From: Schoenoplectus triqueter
Taxonomy: Eukaryota; Streptophyta; Magnoliopsida; Poales; Cyperaceae
Direction: 5' to 3'
DNA: 28,000 nucleotides
NCBI GenBank assembly: GCA_964058805.1
Contig: CAXKVV010001038.1
Location: forward strand, 1-28,000
Both the position numbers and the translations under genes were made by a program. The notes beneath the pieces were generated by a model. The model had not been told where the DNA came from, did not search any database, and was given only the letters and a program-made list of their open reading frames with translations. Positions 1 to 10,941 of this stretch are shown one piece after another. Position 1 is the first letter of the stretch; every line of letters begins with the position of its first letter.

Positions 1-149
1 TTAGGAACCACTCCGCTGAGAGAGGCGAGGCGGCATGGAGGATGGTCCCCAGAGTAAGCCTATATACCAAGAAAAGAGAAGGAAAAGAAAAGAAAACCCT
101 AATTTCTGATCTAAACCTATACTGGAAGGAATTTGAGGCCTTCTCTTTC

Positions 150-157
150 TATAAAAG
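150..157 (+). promoter_or_regulatory. TATA box of the MIR156 gene
   Basis: TATAAAAG in the context TCTATAAAAGGA is a good plant TATA box. It predicts transcription starting near 180-185, about 200 bp before the miR156 hairpin. The following leader (about 235-293) is almost pure C/T (CTCCT/CCCCT runs), as is common in plant leaders and Y-patch core promoters. No ATG occurs between the predicted start and position 312, which fits a non-coding leader. Confidence 0.6.
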
Positions 158-387
158 GAACAGCCAACAGGAGTTCTTCCACACCAAATTAAGCGAGAGA
201 TCAGCGGCACTAGACTAGATCTAGCTAGCCGCTTCCCCTTCTCCTCTCCTCTCCTCCCCTCCCCTCCTCTCCTCTCCTCTCCTCTCCTCCTACGAGAAAA
301 CCCCAGATCTGATGGAACTAACAATGATTCTCCCTTCTCTGTTTGTTTTTCTTAACGCTGGTGGGTGGGAATTAAGGATCTGGAGGC

Positions 388-407
388 TGACAGAAGAGAG
401 TGAGCAC
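388..407 (+). ncRNA. miR156: mature miR156 (5p)
   Basis: TGACAGAAGAGAGTGAGCAC matches the canonical 20-nt miR156 with no mismatch. It begins with U, as expected for AGO1 loading. It lies on the 5' arm, as in all MIR156 genes. Its targets (SPL mRNAs) are family knowledge and are not in this window. Confidence 0.95.
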
Positions 408-461
408 ATAGCGGTGACTCTGTACCTGAGAGAAGCGAGAATGGTACGGGTGCTGTTGCGT

Positions 462-483
462 GCTCACATCTCTTTCTGTCAGC
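462..483 (+). ncRNA. miR156*: miR156 star strand (3p)
   Basis: The strand runs from GCTCACATCTC to CTTTCTGTCAGC and pairs with the mature arm. It has an A at its seventh base where the commonest star form has T. That base sits at one of the two bulges, so the change should not disturb processing. Confidence 0.85.
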
Positions 484-609
484 TCTGCTTCTTCCCTTGG
501 TACTTGTACCAGGAACTGGATCCTATCCCATCCGCGACTGCCTATTAACTCCTCTGAATTATCTCCTCTCTCTCCCTTCTCTCTTCTTTTTCTTTGCTTT
601 TGTTGCAGA

Positions 610-715
610 TTTGACGGATCATGAAGAAAGGCCAGCGATGCTCTCATGGTGTTAAGACAAGGCTCTTATCCTTTCAGTACTTTCTTATTTTCTGTGCTGT
701 TTTGGGGAAGTAAAT
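610..715 (+). other. probable downstream exon of the MIR156 transcript
   Basis: After the acceptor-like TTTTGTTGCAG there is about 100 bp of mixed-composition sequence (ATTTGACGGATCATG onward) ending in an AT-rich stretch. It carries no convincing frame. I read it as non-coding pri-miRNA exon sequence, resting only on the acceptor motif and its position. Confidence 0.35.
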
Positions 716-3530
716 ATATATATATGTATATATATATATTAATATATTATTGTTGAGATTTTTAAAAGAGCAAGAAATCATTGGAAAGAGGAGAGGCGTG
801 AGGTGGAAGCGGGGTTTTTGAGGAAAAACTACCTAGGTTAAGGTACGGACAGGCCTCATTACTTAATTACGGATTAATTAAGGGATTTCATGGGAAAATG
901 GGAATTTGTATTTGGTATTTGGTTTCGATGCGACTGATTAGAGTTAACTGTGCACGCCGTCGGATTTAAAGGAAAGAGAAATTTACTGTTTGACTGGTCC
1001 TTATCTGATTAAATTTTGCACCTCTTCAAGCTCTCTCTTTCATTTTTTTCATCTTGTCTTCGTTCTTCTTTTTCTTTTTCTTCTTTTACTGCAAGGTCTG
1101 TAATTTGTCGTCTATTGCTTCTCGAAGGAGGAGACCTGGATCATGATAAATGCCATGGGTAAATCTTCCAGTGAAAATTAAAGATAGAAAGGTATGGATC
1201 TTTAGATTTATCCTTTTAAAAGATATATGTATATGTACTGTATTTTTTTTTCCTGTTTATAGGAGGCTTTCTTCCAATGTGTAGAAGAGTTTGTCTTTAT
1301 TGCGTGCATTGAATAAAATTTATTCTGCATGTGTTGCATATTTGGTTTTAGGTTGACATGTGGTCACAGTAAATGTGCAAAGACCCTTTTTCTTTCAAAT
1401 CAAGAACTTCTTGTGCGTATACAGTTCCGCTTGACATCATCCTCCCGTTGGTACGGTTTCTTTGTGATTCCTATCCTGCATTTGTTTTTGTTTTTTTCGT
1501 TCCTATTTTCTTTTGGTTCATGCATGCAATATAGTGTGAAAAAGTGTTTTAAGTAAAAGAGGTCAGATGTTTTGCTCGGAAAACCTTTGAGTAAGGTGAA
1601 ACGTTAAGGGCATATTAAATTTAGTACCTTTATCTTGGGTGATTACGCAATTTGTATTGCATGTCATCTAGGGTGATACATTTCAGCACATAAAATTTCA
1701 TGGCTTCCTGTATATATTAAACATAAAATAATTAATCCTTTTTGGAACCTGTAATTTCCTTTATATTTGATTGGAAAAATAAATTTTGTAGCAATAAGCT
1801 TAATTGCTTAAACAAACAATTCTATGCATGAGTTCTTTGTTCACTGCTGGCTCAATTCTATGGTTTAATTTGTCCTGTTTCATATTCGACCTGTCTAAAT
1901 TGCATTTTGTTGTAGGACAATTTGTCTTGTTTTATTAGGCGCTTGAGGCTGTTGCATATGGTGCACTCATGATTTGTTGTTCCTGCACGGTCAAATCACT
2001 TTTAGTGTAGTTAATTCTGTAACTTTACGTTTTTTAATTATATTACAAATTACAAACTTTCTAGTATGCTTCTGCATTATCCATACTCAGAAAAATTAAC
2101 ATAAGATTTCTTACCATGTTCAAAGATTATTTTTCTCTAGTTTTGTGCTAAAATCAAAAGAGCAGGTTCTTCTGTGTAATAATATTTTATCACAGAAAAC
2201 AAATCATTTTTTAACATAGTCTAATGTTAAAATTTATAATACGAAGAAAACTTGCACCAAGGTATTGTTAGCTTCTGCAATGATTATATATACAGGACAA
2301 TTTGGGTGACAAAATGGTCAATTACAGTAAGGAATATAAAGATGTTTCCAAGTTCGAACACATCTTAATGCATCGACAAAAAAATTCTGAAGTTCATATA
2401 CTGGCCATTTTTAGTATAAAGATTATATGTATTAAAGTGATCAATTTTACTCACAATAAATTTTGTTTGATGTCTACTATATGTACAATTAATAGGTACA
2501 AAATTAATTTCCCCATTTTTTGTTTAATGTTGTCCGATTAAAACGTAAAATTACAAATCCATATGAAACTTGTATTATCCTTGGACTAAAAATCCATCAT
2601 GTTTCATACAAACTAAGTGCTAATTTGATTGCGATATATAATTCCCAATCCATATCTAATTTGTTAGTTTGTTTACTGTTTAGTCAAAAGGTCAATTTTG
2701 TTGATCACTAAATAACTTCTCGACCTACATTTTAAAATATCTTGTCCATGAACACCAAAAACTCAAATAATAAAGGACAAATTGGTGAATTGAAAACATG
2801 GTCTTTGAAGTACATGAAGGTGAATGGTTTGAATTTATTATAGGAAGTAAACGTGATGATATTTAATGATCAGTTCATCTTCTTGGTAAGCACAAGCTCA
2901 CCCTTACTCTACTTCAAGTTTTTAGAACCTAATCGACCATCAATTTGATTTGGTCTAGGATTGCTTATTGGTTTATCGGTTTGATAACCAGTTAGATCAT
3001 TGGTTTCATCAAAATTTATAATAGTAAGTGTACAATAAATTTTCATATAATTATATTGATTCAAAGAATATAAATGCAAAATTCAAAGAATCTTGTGAGC
3101 TGAATTTCTTGAAATGAATGAACTTGCAGCTGATGATTTTATCTATATAAGCGGCAGAAATAAAAATACAAATTATTTTAAACTTCTGAATTCAAAATTT
3201 TTGCTTAGATTGATATTGTATATAGTAATTTTCAAAATATGAATATGAGCAAAATTTAAAATTTCCAAACAAGATTTTAATTGAGATATAATACTTTATA
3301 CTTTTTTTATATGGGATGCTAATAATTTGGGTATCTGATAAGTATGCAAATTGAACATTAATTGATAGATTTTTGCATGCTGCCTTGTTTGTTGCTTCAA
3401 TTTTCAATTGTGCATGCATTGTTGTTAGGTCATCCATAATAAGAAAGGTAGAGTAATATATGATTAATGGAGCACTGCTACCAGTGGACCTGATAGTTTC
3501 CGACCTTATATTTAGGACTGTCCGTCATTT
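716..3530. other. AT-rich intergenic DNA, no gene seen
   Basis: It opens with a TA-rich microsatellite (about 713-745). A pyrimidine-rich patch at about 1022-1092 and a moderately GC-rich piece at 1095-1170 could belong to a longer MIR156 transcript, but no frame or splice pair proves it. The rest is low-complexity AT-rich sequence. Open frames at 1329-1556, 2302-2541 and 3192-3437 have no recognisable domain and a composition like their surroundings. Confidence 0.5.
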
Positions 3531-3592
3531 TTCTCATTATTAAACCTACTAGATTGATTTGTTCTCATTATTAAACCTACTAGATTGATTTG
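3531..3592. repeat. perfect 31-bp tandem duplication
   Basis: Two identical 31-bp units (3531-3561 and 3562-3592), each starting TTCTCATTATTAAACC, stand head to tail just before the target duplication of the hAT element. Complete identity suggests a recent duplication. Confidence 0.9.
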
Positions 3593-3601
3593 ATTGTTCT
3601 G

Positions 3602-3609
3602 GTCAAACT
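3602..3609. repeat. left target-site duplication of hAT element
   Basis: GTCAAACT, identical to 4172-4179 on the other side of the element. Confidence 0.9.
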
Positions 3610-4171
3610 TGGGGTTGGCAAAAAAGATGATGGCTCGTGACTCGCTCGTGATTCGCTTGGGATCAACTCGTTATGGCTTGCTCTTTTATGGATCGAGCCA
3701 TTAACGAGCCAGCTCATTAAATTTGTTAAGTTAATAAGCCGAGTTTAGTTTTAGTTGGTTCAGCTCGTTAAGCTCGGTAAACTATTAATATTTATTATTT
3801 TTATTATTTTTATAAATAATAAAAATAATATTTAGTGGATCGAGCCATTAACGAACCAGTTTGTTAAGCTTGTTAAGTTAATGAGCCGAGTTTGAGATTT
3901 AGCTGGTTCGGCTCATTAGGATCGGTGAACTATTAATATTTATTATTTATGTTATTTTTATTAAGAATTTTTAGTATAATAAGTAGTTTATAATATGACA
4001 TGTACTCATTTATTATATTAAATTATATTTTAAATTTATGTGAAATATATTATCATTAATTATTTTATTAAATTTTATTTAAATTTTGATATAATATATC
4101 ATAAAAAATATTATTAATTATTAAATTAAATAAATCTTAACTAGTCTTAACGAGGCTCATTGCCTGCCCTA
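3610..4171. mobile_element. non-autonomous hAT element (562 bp)
   Basis: The element begins TGGGGTTGGCAA and ends TTGCCTGCCCTA, imperfect terminal inverted repeats of hAT type. It is flanked by a perfect 8-bp target duplication GTCAAACT (3602-3609 and 4172-4179), the hAT signature. Subterminal DNA is full of GCTCGT/CGAGCC/GAGCC motifs, as in plant hAT elements. A direct repeat with a 147-bp period (anchors GATCGAGCCATTAACGA at 3691 and 3838) forms the left half. A perfect AT-only inverted repeat with 17-bp arms (3793-3809 and 3814-3830) lies between the two copies. No transposase frame is present. Confidence 0.9.
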
Positions 4172-4179
4172 GTCAAACT
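4172..4179. repeat. right target-site duplication of hAT element
   Basis: GTCAAACT, identical to 3602-3609. Confidence 0.9.
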
Positions 4180-4963
4180 TCATATTGGGTCATAATTAAA
4201 AATGAACCAAACTGAATTATAAGCTAGTTTTGGCCTTCTGGTAGAACTGCCTGGTCTCAGTTTAATATCTATGGCAATATGTTGCTCTTCTTTTAAGCAA
4301 TACTTCATTTTTCTATTGAGTGTCTTGCTACTTGGTTGGCTTTGGCTAGATCTCAGTCCCTGACATTGATCTGTTAATTTAGCTGCCTCTTTTAATCCGT
4401 TGGGAAAGAAATCAAAAGCCGCAGACGGATATCATCCAGTAGTTTTTTCATTTGATGTACAAATAACTTGTTACTTTTGTGTCTGCACAATAAAACTGTG
4501 TCAGCAGATATATGAGATACCACCATATATTATTGTATAGTATTTAATTGCGTGTAGTTGCTTTTATCCTTTCTTACTGAATGAGGGAAAGCAGATTATT
4601 CTTGGTTCCATTGATGTTGCTCTTTGTGTCTTGTTAGATAGAGAAAGTTATTTCTGGGGCCACTCTTGTCTTCCTTTGGAATTATCTATCAGTATGTGAC
4701 CTACTGATGCTACTGGTATAGCCTATGAGTAATACATATTTTGGTGTCAAACCTTTACTGGAAGTTAGAACGATGTGGTTTTGCTTCAAGCTTGGAGCTG
4801 GAAGATTTCAACAATTGGAATGAAATTGTGATCCTTTTTTGGCCAAAAAGAAAGGAAGTTAACTACTGTATTATTTTCTGATTATTTCTTTTACAGTGTT
4901 ATAACTTTCACTTGCATAACTTTCACAAACGTGCTGATACAAGAAATCACCATGAATTCATAT

Positions 4964-4992
4964 AAGATCTATATATGACATATATAGATCTT
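4964..4992. repeat. 29-bp near-perfect palindrome
   Basis: The arms AAGATCTATATATG and CATATATAGATCTT (14 bp each) are exact reverse complements around a single A. The function is unknown; it could form a cruciform or a very short RNA hairpin. Confidence 0.85.
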
Positions 4993-5520
4993 GATTCTGA
5001 AGAAAAGGAAGTGGTCTTGCAAGCAAGTAAATTATATGCAGATTTACTGAGATGATCTTTTATCATATATTCGTAACATTTCTACCTAGCTGAATTAGCC
5101 TAAAAGCCAATTGTTGTATGCATATATGTCAACAATTCAACATTAAAGCTGGTATTGGCATACGTAGTAGTTTGGGGACAACTTGCATAAGGAGGTATGC
5201 ATTCTTGGCCTTCTAAATTAATGGTTTTCACCTCTATTAATGTTAACATGCATTGTACAAGAGCAACATATGTAATAGAGTATGTATGTAAATAGAACAT
5301 AAATGATTGTTGAGGTCACAATGATCTTAATTAAACATACAAATCGATGCTTATCGATCTTACAATTGGCAATAGTAAATACATGCTGGCAGTGGTATCT
5401 ATCAGTTATCACACAGTAAAATATTATATTTAATTTGTTTCTCCTTTTTTGCCAATCTAACTGAAGCTTATTCAGTAAATCTTTAATTGATAAAATCATT
5501 GAGTGTTAAGATGGATATAT

Positions 5521-5657
5521 AGCCAACTAAAGTATATCTAATTAATTAATCTTTTAATTCAATCGACTGTTGGAAAAGGAAAAAAATAGCCATCTAATGT
5601 ATATATATCTAATTGATTAATATTTTAATTCAATCAACTGTTGGAAAAAGGAAAAAC
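5521..5657. repeat. imperfect tandem duplication (67 and 70 bp)
   Basis: Unit 1 (5521-5587) and unit 2 (5588-about 5657) both run AGCCA..CTAA, then TTTTAATTCAATC, then ACTGTTGGAAAA. They differ by scattered substitutions and a few TA insertions, so the duplication is old. Confidence 0.8.
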
Positions 5658-6373
5658 AAGTGTCAAGGTGTTCATTTCTTCAATTAATCCAAAAATGCAT
5701 ATGTATTCCAATTTAATTGCATGGTCGATTGTTTCTCTAGTGATGTTATGTATTATACTTGAGTAGAGCAATTTAACTAATTGATCACTTAATTGTCGCC
5801 TATCCACTAGATATATTGGATACAGGGAAGCTCTCTATATAGGATGAAATCATTATCTATTTTTCTCAATAGTACTATACTAGTTTTACATCAGTAGTAT
5901 CATGCACCAACACCATCAACACCAACAAAGCCTTAATCTCAAGTAACTGGAGTAGGTTAGAAATGAAATTCAATCCGTAAGTATAGAGATTATAGATTTC
6001 AAATGTAAAATTACCACAAGTAGTATTATACTCCAGTTATTTTAACCTAAAATCTATGCTGGGATTTATATGTTACGACTTCTAAAACCTTGGGTTTGTC
6101 AGGTCTTGAAGAAAGCGGCATGTAAGGTTATAATAAAAAACTTTTAGTTTCTTCCGGCCACTGGCTAATACATCAACTTGTTTAGCTTGGGCCGGGCACT
6201 TGGGATATGAACCAAAAAGAGGAAGATTAAATATATTAATTCCTTATTTGTGAAACAGTGATTATGAAGTTAATAAGGATTTCATCTCATTGTGGGTTAT
6301 TGTGAATTTCATAGGCGCAAGTCGTTTGCATCTTGTTCCATTATTGTCGGTGTCAATATAGAAGTTGAGAGCG

Positions 6374-6376
<3 letters not shown>

Positions 6377-6422
<46 letters not shown>

Positions 6423-6424
6423 TT
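6377..6424. repeat. (AT)n microsatellite with T tail
   Basis: About 19 uninterrupted AT units (6377-6414) are followed by a run of T. Open frames across it on both strands are repeat artefacts. Confidence 0.95.
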
Positions 6425-7559
6425 CTAAAATAGAGCTCCCATTTAACCGGGGCAAACATTACTTTTCATGTTTTTTATGTTTTTTAGGGGACATGAACTT
6501 TTGTCGCTAAGTATCTCTTTATATGGTTCTGTTGAGCACATGAAAGAAAAGCGCAATCCAAGTTCTTTGTAATTTGTATTATATATGAGGTACTTAAATT
6601 CTTGCTACTGTATTTTTTTTTAAATAGTTACTCTACATATAGCGGCAACAATTTTTTTCCTTGGGCATGATTAAAGCATCTCCAAATTTTGGTATCTAAT
6701 AGCCTGGTTTTGTAGCGTAAGTTCAATCGTTTATACTTCGTTGCATGACCGTACGAACACACAAGTGACTGCAACAGCAGTTCAGAGAAAATCGATGAAT
6801 GTATTTTGATTACTTTATTTCATTTATCTTTTTAAATAGAGTTTCTAATCATCTGGTATGTGCCTATGTGGTAGTTTTTGTCTTTCTCAAGACTTAACTG
6901 TGTAACTTAATAAACAGATGAAATTTGTTATCATCTGTATTTTAATTACTTAATTAGGTCAAATAATGATAGTGCTGAATTTTCTGATTTCAGCATATTG
7001 TGTTACTGATTTATCTGATTTCAGGGTCACTGTCAGTTTCTCTTACCGTAGAAAAATATGTGGCATTTCCAATTTATATTTAATATTTTGATCCACTACA
7101 AAATTTGTGGGAAGGAACTAATAATTGGGGGAATATGTAGCTATTTGGGACAACAAAAACAGCATCCAATGACCCGTTCCAAAATTTGAATGTTGACAGC
7201 TTTTTTGAAAAAAAAAATCTTAACATGTAATCAAAACTTTGGCAAATCATTTCCATTCCTTAAACATTCAGCACTTGAGAACTATATTAAATCCGAATAT
7301 ATAGGCGTTGATAAAAATCCTTGAATGTTTATGGGGGAGAACTGAGAAGGATGAAATACCTGATGCAAATCGCAAGCTACATGATGCACCACAGAAGATC
7401 TGAAATAGAAGATCGAGTGTTATTCAGCAGTACATCAAATCTGAGCCGTACACTCTTCCTTCTGTGGCGCCGGGTTCACCAAATGCAATAATTTATATTT
7501 CTTTTTAGTTTCTGATTGTTTGCGGCCTCATCAGGCAGATGTCATCCTACTGTTGACCT

Positions 7560-7587
7560 ATTGCTATTGCTATTGCTATTGCTATTG
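7560..7587. repeat. hexanucleotide (ATTGCT)n microsatellite
   Basis: Four and a half perfect copies of ATTGCT. Confidence 0.9.
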
Positions 7588-7659
7588 GGCGTCCACGTCT
7601 CCACTGAGAAGAATGCGCATAGAACCGTGAACTATACCAGCCTCAGTCAGTCGTAGCTA

Positions 7660-8220
7660 AGGCTGGGCAAATAAATCAGGGCTCATGATTCCTTCCTAAT
7701 TCACTTAGATTTAGCTCGTCATAACTCAAGTTTAATCTGGCTCGAACTAAATTTAACTCGAGCTGATTGACTCGCACACTTTCTGACTCGAGTATGAGTC
7801 AGAGTTGACTCGCTCAGTAACTCATCAACTGACTCGTATATTTGAGATATTTGGGTCTGTTATATTTTTTATTTCTATTTAAGTGTAATTTTTAATGTTT
7901 AAACTCATTTGGTTATGTAATATATTTATTTTTATATAATTTATTTATCTGTTATGTAATTTATTTATTATTTATTTTGATTTATCAGTTATTTTTATTT
8001 TAGTTTCTATTTTGAAATTAATTAACAAATCAAAAATATTAAAATGAGCCTACTCGATGAGCTCGCGATCTGACTCGAGCCAGACACGAGCTCAGTTTGA
8101 GTTAGCTTCTAGCTCAGATTAGTCTTGTTGGCTCGAGTAGGCTCGACTCGTATAACTATTGGCTCGAGTTTGAGTTGCCTCTGGCTCGGCTCGGCTCGGC
8201 TCACTCGTTTGAACAGTCCT
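7660..8220. mobile_element. non-autonomous hAT-like element (561 bp), decayed ends
   Basis: The left end AGGCTGGGCAAA and the right end (reverse complement AGGACTGTTCAAA) form imperfect inverted repeats. The flanks CGTAGCTA and CATAGCTT agree at 6 of 8 bases, reading as a decayed 8-bp target duplication. The subterminal regions are packed with ACTCG/GCTCG motifs, ending in GGCTC repeats, around an AT-rich centre. Its build and length nearly match the hAT element at 3610 (562 bp), so the two are probably related. There is no coding capacity. Confidence 0.7.
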
Positions 8221-10030
8221 CATAGCTTATAAAAGTTTCGCTCTTGAACTAAGTATGGCCGATTTTTCAAAATTCTAATGGTAAAAAATGGACTTCTTAA
8301 TGGCTGAGATTAATCTTTAAAAAATAGACCTTTCTAATCCAGCCTTTATCAAAGACAGTCCTTCTCAAATCATTTCGTTAATATTTTATATTGTATATTA
8401 ATTATACGTAAAAATTGAACAAGAAAATAAAATGAAATGTCAAATTAGAAAAATATAATTTAATATTTTTATATAAATATAAATTAACATTAAAAAAATA
8501 TCAGATTCTTATTCGCTTACTCTTATCCAGTGCTTATCAGGCTCTTATCCGGCCATTAAGAATCTGGAGTGCTTGGTAAAAATCAGGTTCATCTTTTAAA
8601 AATCAAACTCTTTAAATCCGACCCTCTAAAAATCATTATAAAAATTTGATCTTTAGCCGACCCTGAGTCCGTTAAACCTAACCTTGAGAATTCCATCCCC
8701 GTCCTTGAGGATAATGCTTACTCAACCTACAATAATATTTGTCTTTATGATTCCTTGTTGCGCCATCTATATAATACCATGGTGTCACAAGAAATAATAT
8801 CGTTTTGCAACTTGCAACATGCAAGCATAGTAATAAATTAATTTTTTGGAAAATGTTTACTGGGTTAAGAATTCATACAGAAATAATTTTTTATATAATA
8901 GAAATTTAACTTTTATATAATGCATTTTTCATGAGTAAAATTTTTATAAGCGAATACCAACTATTTAACTTAAGGGTGGATATCTTAATAATTATTATTT
9001 TGATAATTTTGACTATTAATTTTTAAATAAAGTCAAAAATATCTTAAATAAGCTCTAAAAATGTATTGTTAAAACTTAAATATTGATCATATTTTAAATT
9101 TTATGTAATTTAAATGACATTATATATTTCATCGAAACAAATTAAGTTTAGACCGTTATCAAGGTTGTAACAATCCCTTCAGATCAGGTGCGCGCATGCA
9201 TTCAAACCATTTCAGATTTTTAAAAATTAGGAGCATTTTTCTTTCTGTTACAAAGAAAAGGCAAACCCGACTGTACAGGAATCAAGGATCAACAGTCCCG
9301 AGAGGTGAGAAAAGGCTGCTTCCGACTACTTCGTGCCCAACAATCAAGTGCTCAAATATCATAATTCAAATATTTATATAAAATAAATAAATCAGAACTC
9401 TTATCAAGTTTCTCTAAGGTTCACACGTTGATTCAGTACGGAAAAAATAGTAGTTTTATTAATAAACAAGTTCAAGGCCGGTTCTATTTAGTATAATGGA
9501 CCCATATTTATATATGGGCCGGGCCGAATAAATATTCAAATCAGCAAGTTCTAATATGTTGAAGTTCCGTGCATCTGTTACAAAAATCTATTCAACAATC
9601 TAGTAAAGTACCGCAGATAAATTATTACCTTGATATTTGTTTCGTCAAACTATTTTGTGACAGTTCTAATTATTGTATCATTGTTTTGTCAAATAGAACC
9701 GAGAAATTAAAATTTTCCTTCAATATTAAATAAGAACAGAAACGTCCAATTTACAAATTAACATACATTGTTGCAAAAAAGTTACGCTATATTTCTTGAA
9801 TTAATATGGAGCAACCAAAAAAAAATGAAATCATTACATAATGGAAAAATTAGATAAATATCTTGAAAGTGTCACAAAGTTCAAAATTAAGATAATATCA
9901 TCATAAAATCCAGTTAGTTTTTTACCACTATAATTACATAAACATATAATTTTAAGGATAAAAATATAATAATTACATAATAACTGAAGGGAAATACCCT
10001 TCCCTATCCACTCCCTCTCCATTGCCTCTC
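8221..10030. other. AT-rich intergenic DNA, no gene seen
   Basis: Mostly low-complexity sequence. Between about 8250 and 8700 the motifs CCGACCCT, CTTATCCGG and TTTAAAAATC recur, which could be the remains of another transposon, but no paired ends or target duplication were found. A slightly GC-richer piece at 9240-9340 has no recognised product. Confidence 0.45.
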
Positions 10031-10061
10031 TATTCTCTCTCTCTCTCTCTATATATATATA

Positions 10062-10500
10062 GAGTTGAGATACCGTGAGCTTAAGCTCACGGAGGCCTTC
10101 CGTGAGCTTAACTCAAAAAATATATTAAATCATCTTGAAATTTTAATTTATCATTCCCATTAAATTCTTTATATAAAAATCTTGTGGGATGAAAAAATTT
10201 GAAGTGTTTTGAGCTTTTTAAGTCACCGTTTTTAATTTTTAAAATGATGTTCAAGTATTGAATATATTATTATTATTTTTAGAGCTGATTTTCAAAAATT
10301 AAAAACCACAACTTAAAAAGCTCAAAACGCTCCAAAATTTTGCATCCCATGAGATTTTCATATAAAGAATTTAATGAGAATGATAAATTAAAATTTCAAA
10401 ATGATTTGGTATGTTTTTTGAGTTAAGCTCACGGAAGGCCTCCGTGAGGTTAAGCTCACGGAAGGCCTCCGTGAGGTTAAGCTCACGGTATCTCCACTCT
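10062..10500. mobile_element. foldback MITE, family A, copy 1
   Basis: A long palindromic element. The left end GAGTTGAGATACCGTGAG mirrors the right end, which reads GAGTGGAGATACCGTGAG in reverse complement, and most of the two arms pair around an AT-rich centre near 10270. Each end holds its own small palindrome (CTCACGGAGGCC..CCGTGAG). It is bordered by CT and TA microsatellites on both sides, so target duplications cannot be resolved. A 27-bp unit starting GTTAAGCTCACGG is duplicated in the right arm (10422-10448, 10449-10475). There is no coding capacity. It could be transcribed into a long hairpin. Confidence 0.8.
10422..10488. repeat. 27-bp tandem repeat in the foldback arm
   Basis: Two complete units and a partial third of GTTAAGCTCACGGAAGGCCT followed by CCGTGAG. 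Each unit is itself palindromic. Confidence 0.9.
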
Positions 10501-10660
10501 CTCTCTCTCTCTATATATATATATAAGACAAAACACGCAACGCCTCTGTACTTTACAAATCACCATAGGCGGACTCATATAGAATTAGAGAGCTAAACAC
10601 ACAATACCTCCGTACTTTGCAAAGCATCATAGTCAGACTCATATAAAATTAGGCTATATG

Positions 10661-10664
<4 letters not shown>

Positions 10665-10715
<51 letters not shown>
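10665..10715. repeat. (TA)n(GA)n compound microsatellite
   Basis: A TA run (10665-about 10695) passes into a GA run (to about 10715). It directly abuts the left end of foldback copy 2. Confidence 0.95.
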
Positions 10716-10905
10716 TAAAGATAACGTGAGCTTAACTCAAAAAGTATATATCAAATTATCTCTAAATTTTAATTTATCATGCTCATTAAATTCTTTATAT
10801 GAAAATCTTATGAGATGCAAAAATTTGGAGCGTTTTGAGTTTTTTAAGCCATCATTTTTTATTTTTAAAAATGATGTTAAAAGATTGAATATATTATTAT
10901 TATTA

Positions 10906-10941
<36 letters not shown>

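Larger units (their letters stand above)
377..493 (+). ncRNA. MIR156: miR156 precursor hairpin (pri-miR156)
   Basis: This is the fold-back precursor of miR156, the conserved plant microRNA that represses SPL (SBP-box) transcription factors and holds plants in the juvenile phase. The 5' arm carries the exact 20-nt mature sequence (388-407). The 3' arm carries the star strand (462-483). The duplex pairs throughout apart from two single-base bulges on the star side, the usual MIR156 geometry. The stem continues inward and closes with GTACC (422-426) against GGTAC (443-447), leaving a 16-nt terminal loop. Pairing outside the duplex is weak. A TATA box lies about 230 bp upstream. Downstream, TTTTGTTGCAG ending at 609 looks like a splice acceptor, so the primary transcript may be spliced 3' of the hairpin, as for some other MIR156 genes; I could not fix its donor. 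The transcript's 3' end is not defined. Confidence 0.93.
4180..7540. other. AT-rich intergenic DNA with small repeats, no gene seen
   Basis: No coding region or RNA gene is recognised. Local structures listed separately are a near-perfect palindrome at 4964, a 67/70-bp tandem duplication at 5521 and an (AT)n tract at 6377. A more complex patch at about 7330-7490 contains a 46-codon frame (ATG at 7351) with no recognised family. Confidence 0.5.

Noticed and set aside
1..324. 107-codon - strand frame across the MIR156 promoter
   Set aside because: Its composition is set by the GA/CT tract, it overlaps the TATA box and leader of a clear microRNA gene, and it shows no domain.
6262..6510. Frames on both strands through the (AT)n tract
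   Set aside because: Alternating Tyr/Ile runs come straight from the microsatellite.
7351..7491. 46-codon + strand frame in a more complex patch
   Set aside because: Too short, no family recognised and no flanking gene signals.
8250..8700. Possible further hAT-like element with CCGACCCT motifs
   Set aside because: No paired termini or 8-bp duplication could be found.
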